The notes beneath the pieces are model-generated. The model saw nothing but the letters and a program-made list of their open reading frames with translations. It made no database searches and was not told the DNA's origin. Source: Isobaculum melis (GTDB lineage Bacteria; Bacillota; Bacilli; Lactobacillales; Carnobacteriaceae). Taken from it: a stretch of 64,000 nt of DNA. A program made the translations under genes and the position numbers. Location of the stretch: assembly GCF_900111355.1 (NCBI RefSeq), contig NZ_FOHA01000001.1, positions 1 through 64,000 on the forward strand, in the 5' to 3' direction. Shown here one piece after another: positions 61,935 to 64,000 of the stretch (its first letter is position 1; every line of letters begins with the position of its first letter).

Positions 61935-63056
61935 TTGAAAGGTCTAACAGTAAATTTTATGGAAGAAGTTTTTCATCACCTTGATTCAAATCATCTGGGC
62001 AAACTAGTAAAGATAGTCCCCCAGAAAATAAGTGGTCTCTCAGTTATGCCAAAAAATGCTTCACAATCTTTCAAAAATAGATTATTCAAACAATTTTTGA
62101 AAAAAAAGAACCTTGCTTATATATTCAAATACATTAGCAATGGCAATTTTCATGATATTTTAGTAAAAGATGGGCAAGTTTATGAAAATATAATATATGG
62201 GAGTAAAGAGGATTTTTTTGAAGCGATTCAAGATGTGAAACTACAATCGCCTTTTTCTTTTTATATTTATTTAATCGAACAAAATGATGAATCAGTTATT
62301 ACAAACTTTTTTAATGATATAGATGGAATTCATTTTTTTAGAGAGAAGGCTTTGTTATATGTTAAAGAAAATAATAAAGTTAAAAATTCCAATAATAATC
62401 TATCTAGTCATGAAGAAGAAACTACTTATATAGAGGATCTTCAAAAAAAAATGTGTGAAATGGATAAGGTAAATAATACTTTACTTCAAGAAAATAGGAA
62501 ACTTAAGAAAAAAATAGAAAAAAATAATAATGAAAAAAATAGAGAAATTCAAAATTTAGAAAAAAAATATCTTACTAAAATTGAGTTAGAAAACAAAAAT
62601 TATAAAAACAGCCTTAATAATATTTCTACAGAAATCTATGCTGCTGAAGAGAGATATGATAGATTAAAAAAAGAAATTTATGATTTGAATGAAATAGTTA
62701 AAGTTAAAAATATCAAAATTGATGAACTGCAGAATAAGAATGATAACATAGCTAAATTAATACAAACAAATATGAATAATAAAAGTAAAGAAAATGACAA
62801 AAAGATAAATATTTTATTAATTGGAATTCCTGGGAAAATTGTAATTAGACAAGATTTTAATTTTGAGTTTATAAATCCAACAACACCTATTGATGATATT
62901 GAGGATGTAATCACAAACAAAAATATTAAGGAACTTTGGATTACAGCTTTTCAAGTAGTTCCACGGAAAAAAAAGAAAATTATCCAAAAATTTGAGTCTA
63001 TAGTAAAGATACAAGAATTAAATGATTTTACTAAATTAATGAATGGAGGAAGATAA
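61935..63056 (+). CDS. Coiled-coil protein of unknown function, first gene of a right-edge system
   Basis: A 373-residue protein that I do not recognise. It has an N-terminal domain (about 1-145, with HHLDSNHLGKLVKIVP, then FYIYLIEQNDES) and a polar linker. A long coiled coil (about 160-280, ending NDNIAKLIQTNMNN) precedes a small alpha/beta C-terminal domain (about 290-373, KINILLIGIPGKI, ELWITAFQVV). There is no signal or membrane segment. The start is TTG 61935 with AAAGGAAG ahead. The DNA is markedly A-rich compared with the core genes. It is followed at once by another large gene, so the two are an operon. Confidence 0.72.
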   Translation: MKGLTVNFMEEVFHHLDSNHLGKLVKIVPQKISGLSVMPKNASQSFKNRLFKQFLKKKNLAYIFKYISNGNFHDILVKDGQVYENIIYGSKEDFFEAIQDVKLQSPFSFYIYLIEQNDESVITNFFNDIDGIHFFREKALLYVKENNKVKNSNNNLSSHEEETTYIEDLQKKMCEMDKVNNTLLQENRKLKKKIEKNNNEKNREIQNLEKKYLTKIELENKNYKNSLNNISTEIYAAEERYDRLKKEIYDLNEIVKVKNIKIDELQNKNDNIAKLIQTNMNNKSKENDKKINILLIGIPGKIVIRQDFNFEFINPTTPIDDIEDVITNKNIKELWITAFQVVPRKKKKIIQKFESIVKIQELNDFTKLMNGGR

Positions 63057-63059
63057 TTG

Positions 63060-64000
63060 ATGGCTATAAAACAAGGAAAACAAGATTATCAAATTATAGG
63101 TTATTTAGAAGATGATTTGAATTTAATAAAGATAAATGTAGAGGAATTAATGTATTTTTTCTTAACGCCGCTTTCTGATTTTCCAAGTAGCGTAATTGAC
63201 GAAGTGAGCAGAATTCAAATATATAGTAATACGCTTTCCAAATTTGGATTTACCGATGACCAAAATGAAGTGCATAGTGTTCGAGCACAGTCGTTGAAAG
63301 ATTTCCTAGAACCGTATGTAATTATTTGTACTCCAAAGATTAAAAGAAGTCAGGAAAAAGGGCGTAACTATTATCAGGGGGATGATTTGGAGTTAATTCC
63401 AAAAGGAGAATATTTTGAATCACTATTACAGGAAAGAGAAATGTTGATTCCAATTCCAATTTTTTCTTCAGAAAATAGTGATCCCTCAGTGGAAGATGAA
63501 CAAAGTTTTGGGAAACAGTTGGAAAATGGAAAAGTTCTTGGAAGGATTACAAATTTTTCAAAAGACAATGAGGACTATCCTTTGAATGTTTTTTGGGAAA
63601 ATTCAGATGGCTCAAGAGTATTATTTGGTGAAATAACAGGGCAGAACAGCTCCATGTATGGGGTTGTTTACCGAATAGAAAAAGAAAATTTTTATAAAAG
63701 TATAATTGATGAGGATAATGTAGAGTATGAAGAATATGACAATTTTATCAATCAATCAAGAGATATAATTTTTGTTCCATACCCTCTGCTTCAAAAAATT
63801 CAAGCTAATAAAATTACTATTACTAAAGATGGTCAAATATCACAGGTAGTAGAAACTATTAAGTTGGACTCAGAAAAAAATACGGTGTTGAAGACGCAAT
63901 TAAGTAGTGAAGACTACAAAAATGAATATATTGATAAATTGGAATCTGACCAAAATAGAGAATCAATTGAAGAAAACGAATTTTTAGAGCGTTTCTATCA
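63060..64000 (+). CDS. Large protein of unknown function, cut by the window's right edge
   Basis: Open from ATG 63060 to the end of the window, at least 313 residues, with no stop. It starts MAIKQGKQDYQIIGYLEDD and reads as a soluble, acidic protein with beta-rich parts (PYVIICTPKIKRS, GEITGQNSSMYGVVYRIEKE). No ATPase or nuclease motif occurs in the visible part. The ATG is 3 bases after the stop of the coiled-coil gene, with GGAGG in the end of that gene, so they are co-translated. Confidence 0.7.
   Translation, partial: MAIKQGKQDYQIIGYLEDDLNLIKINVEELMYFFLTPLSDFPSSVIDEVSRIQIYSNTLSKFGFTDDQNEVHSVRAQSLKDFLEPYVIICTPKIKRSQEKGRNYYQGDDLELIPKGEYFESLLQEREMLIPIPIFSSENSDPSVEDEQSFGKQLENGKVLGRITNFSKDNEDYPLNVFWENSDGSRVLFGEITGQNSSMYGVVYRIEKENFYKSIIDEDNVEYEEYDNFINQSRDIIFVPYPLLQKIQANKITITKDGQISQVVETIKLDSEKNTVLKTQLSSEDYKNEYIDKLESDQNRESIEENEFLERFY

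Overview
The window is AT-rich Gram-positive DNA with dense operons, strong AGGAGG-type ribosome binding sites and frequent GTG/TTG starts. Several features point to Lactobacillales, most likely the Enterococcaceae (Enterococcus or Vagococcus-like): a Pot polyamine operon headed by an XRE-cupin regulator, mannose-family PTS genes, a glycerol kinase with the PTS-phosphorylatable HHFFG loop, AzlCD, Gpm of the 2,3-BPG type, and short hydrophobic orphan proteins. This is an inference from gene content; no rRNA or tRNA gene was seen. A full-length pyruvate:ferredoxin oxidoreductase is unusual for this group.

Layout. 1-826 is the 3' end of a secreted surface protein. 1.1-4.9 kb is a nucleoside/ribose salvage operon (nucleoside hydrolase, DcuC-type carrier, GNAT, ribokinase) behind a promoter and a LacI-type palindrome. 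5.0-9.5 kb is the regulator-potABCD polyamine import operon, with two tandem operators in its leader. 9.5-13 kb is a decayed zone: DUF4143 AAA-ATPase remnants, a fabF N-terminal fragment, an ArsR/SDR pair with a clear operator, and an Rrf2 regulator. 13-16 kb is an ABC transporter of the MacB/FtsX type. 16-17.2 kb is a three-gene minus-strand operon (XRE-AbrB fusion, a 55-residue protein, a membrane protein).

17.4-23.7 kb is a complete ADI-like energy pathway: a divergent PucR regulator, a variant ornithine carbamoyltransferase, carbamate kinase, a YfcC-type carrier and a short DDAH-type deiminase in place of ArcA. 25.8-29.3 kb is nifJ. 29.7-31.4 kb is a C-type-lectin surface protein whose C-terminal module matches the partial protein at the left edge. 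Two small-RNA candidates and a 51-residue protein lie around it. 32.0-38.2 kb looks like an N-acetylmuramic acid (or related amino sugar) operon: mannose-type EIIC/EIID/EIIB, an RpiR regulator, MurQ, a beta-lactamase-fold hydrolase, a TauE-like permease and EIIA. 38.3-41 kb holds rpiA, glpK and a GNAT.

41-57.4 kb is mostly housekeeping and accessory metabolism: a MarR-flavin monooxygenase-FMN reductase operon, two alpha/beta hydrolases, a VOC dioxygenase, an ABC exporter, a formate channel, a lipoprotein, gpmA, azlCD, a GDSL/NUDIX pair, an AlkD-like protein, a thioesterase, a quinone reductase and coaA. guaA (57.5-59.1 kb) has a promoter plus a two-hairpin leader. Its 3' end carries the start of an accessory region. 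An 11-bp copy of the guaA terminus recurs at 61.6 kb, and between the copies lie a RelB/YafQ toxin-antitoxin pair, an AraC regulator and a VOC protein, with no integrase. Beyond the second copy, very A-rich DNA encodes a coiled-coil protein and a large partner that runs off the right edge. I do not recognise this pair; a defence system is a reasonable hypothesis, not a demonstrated one.
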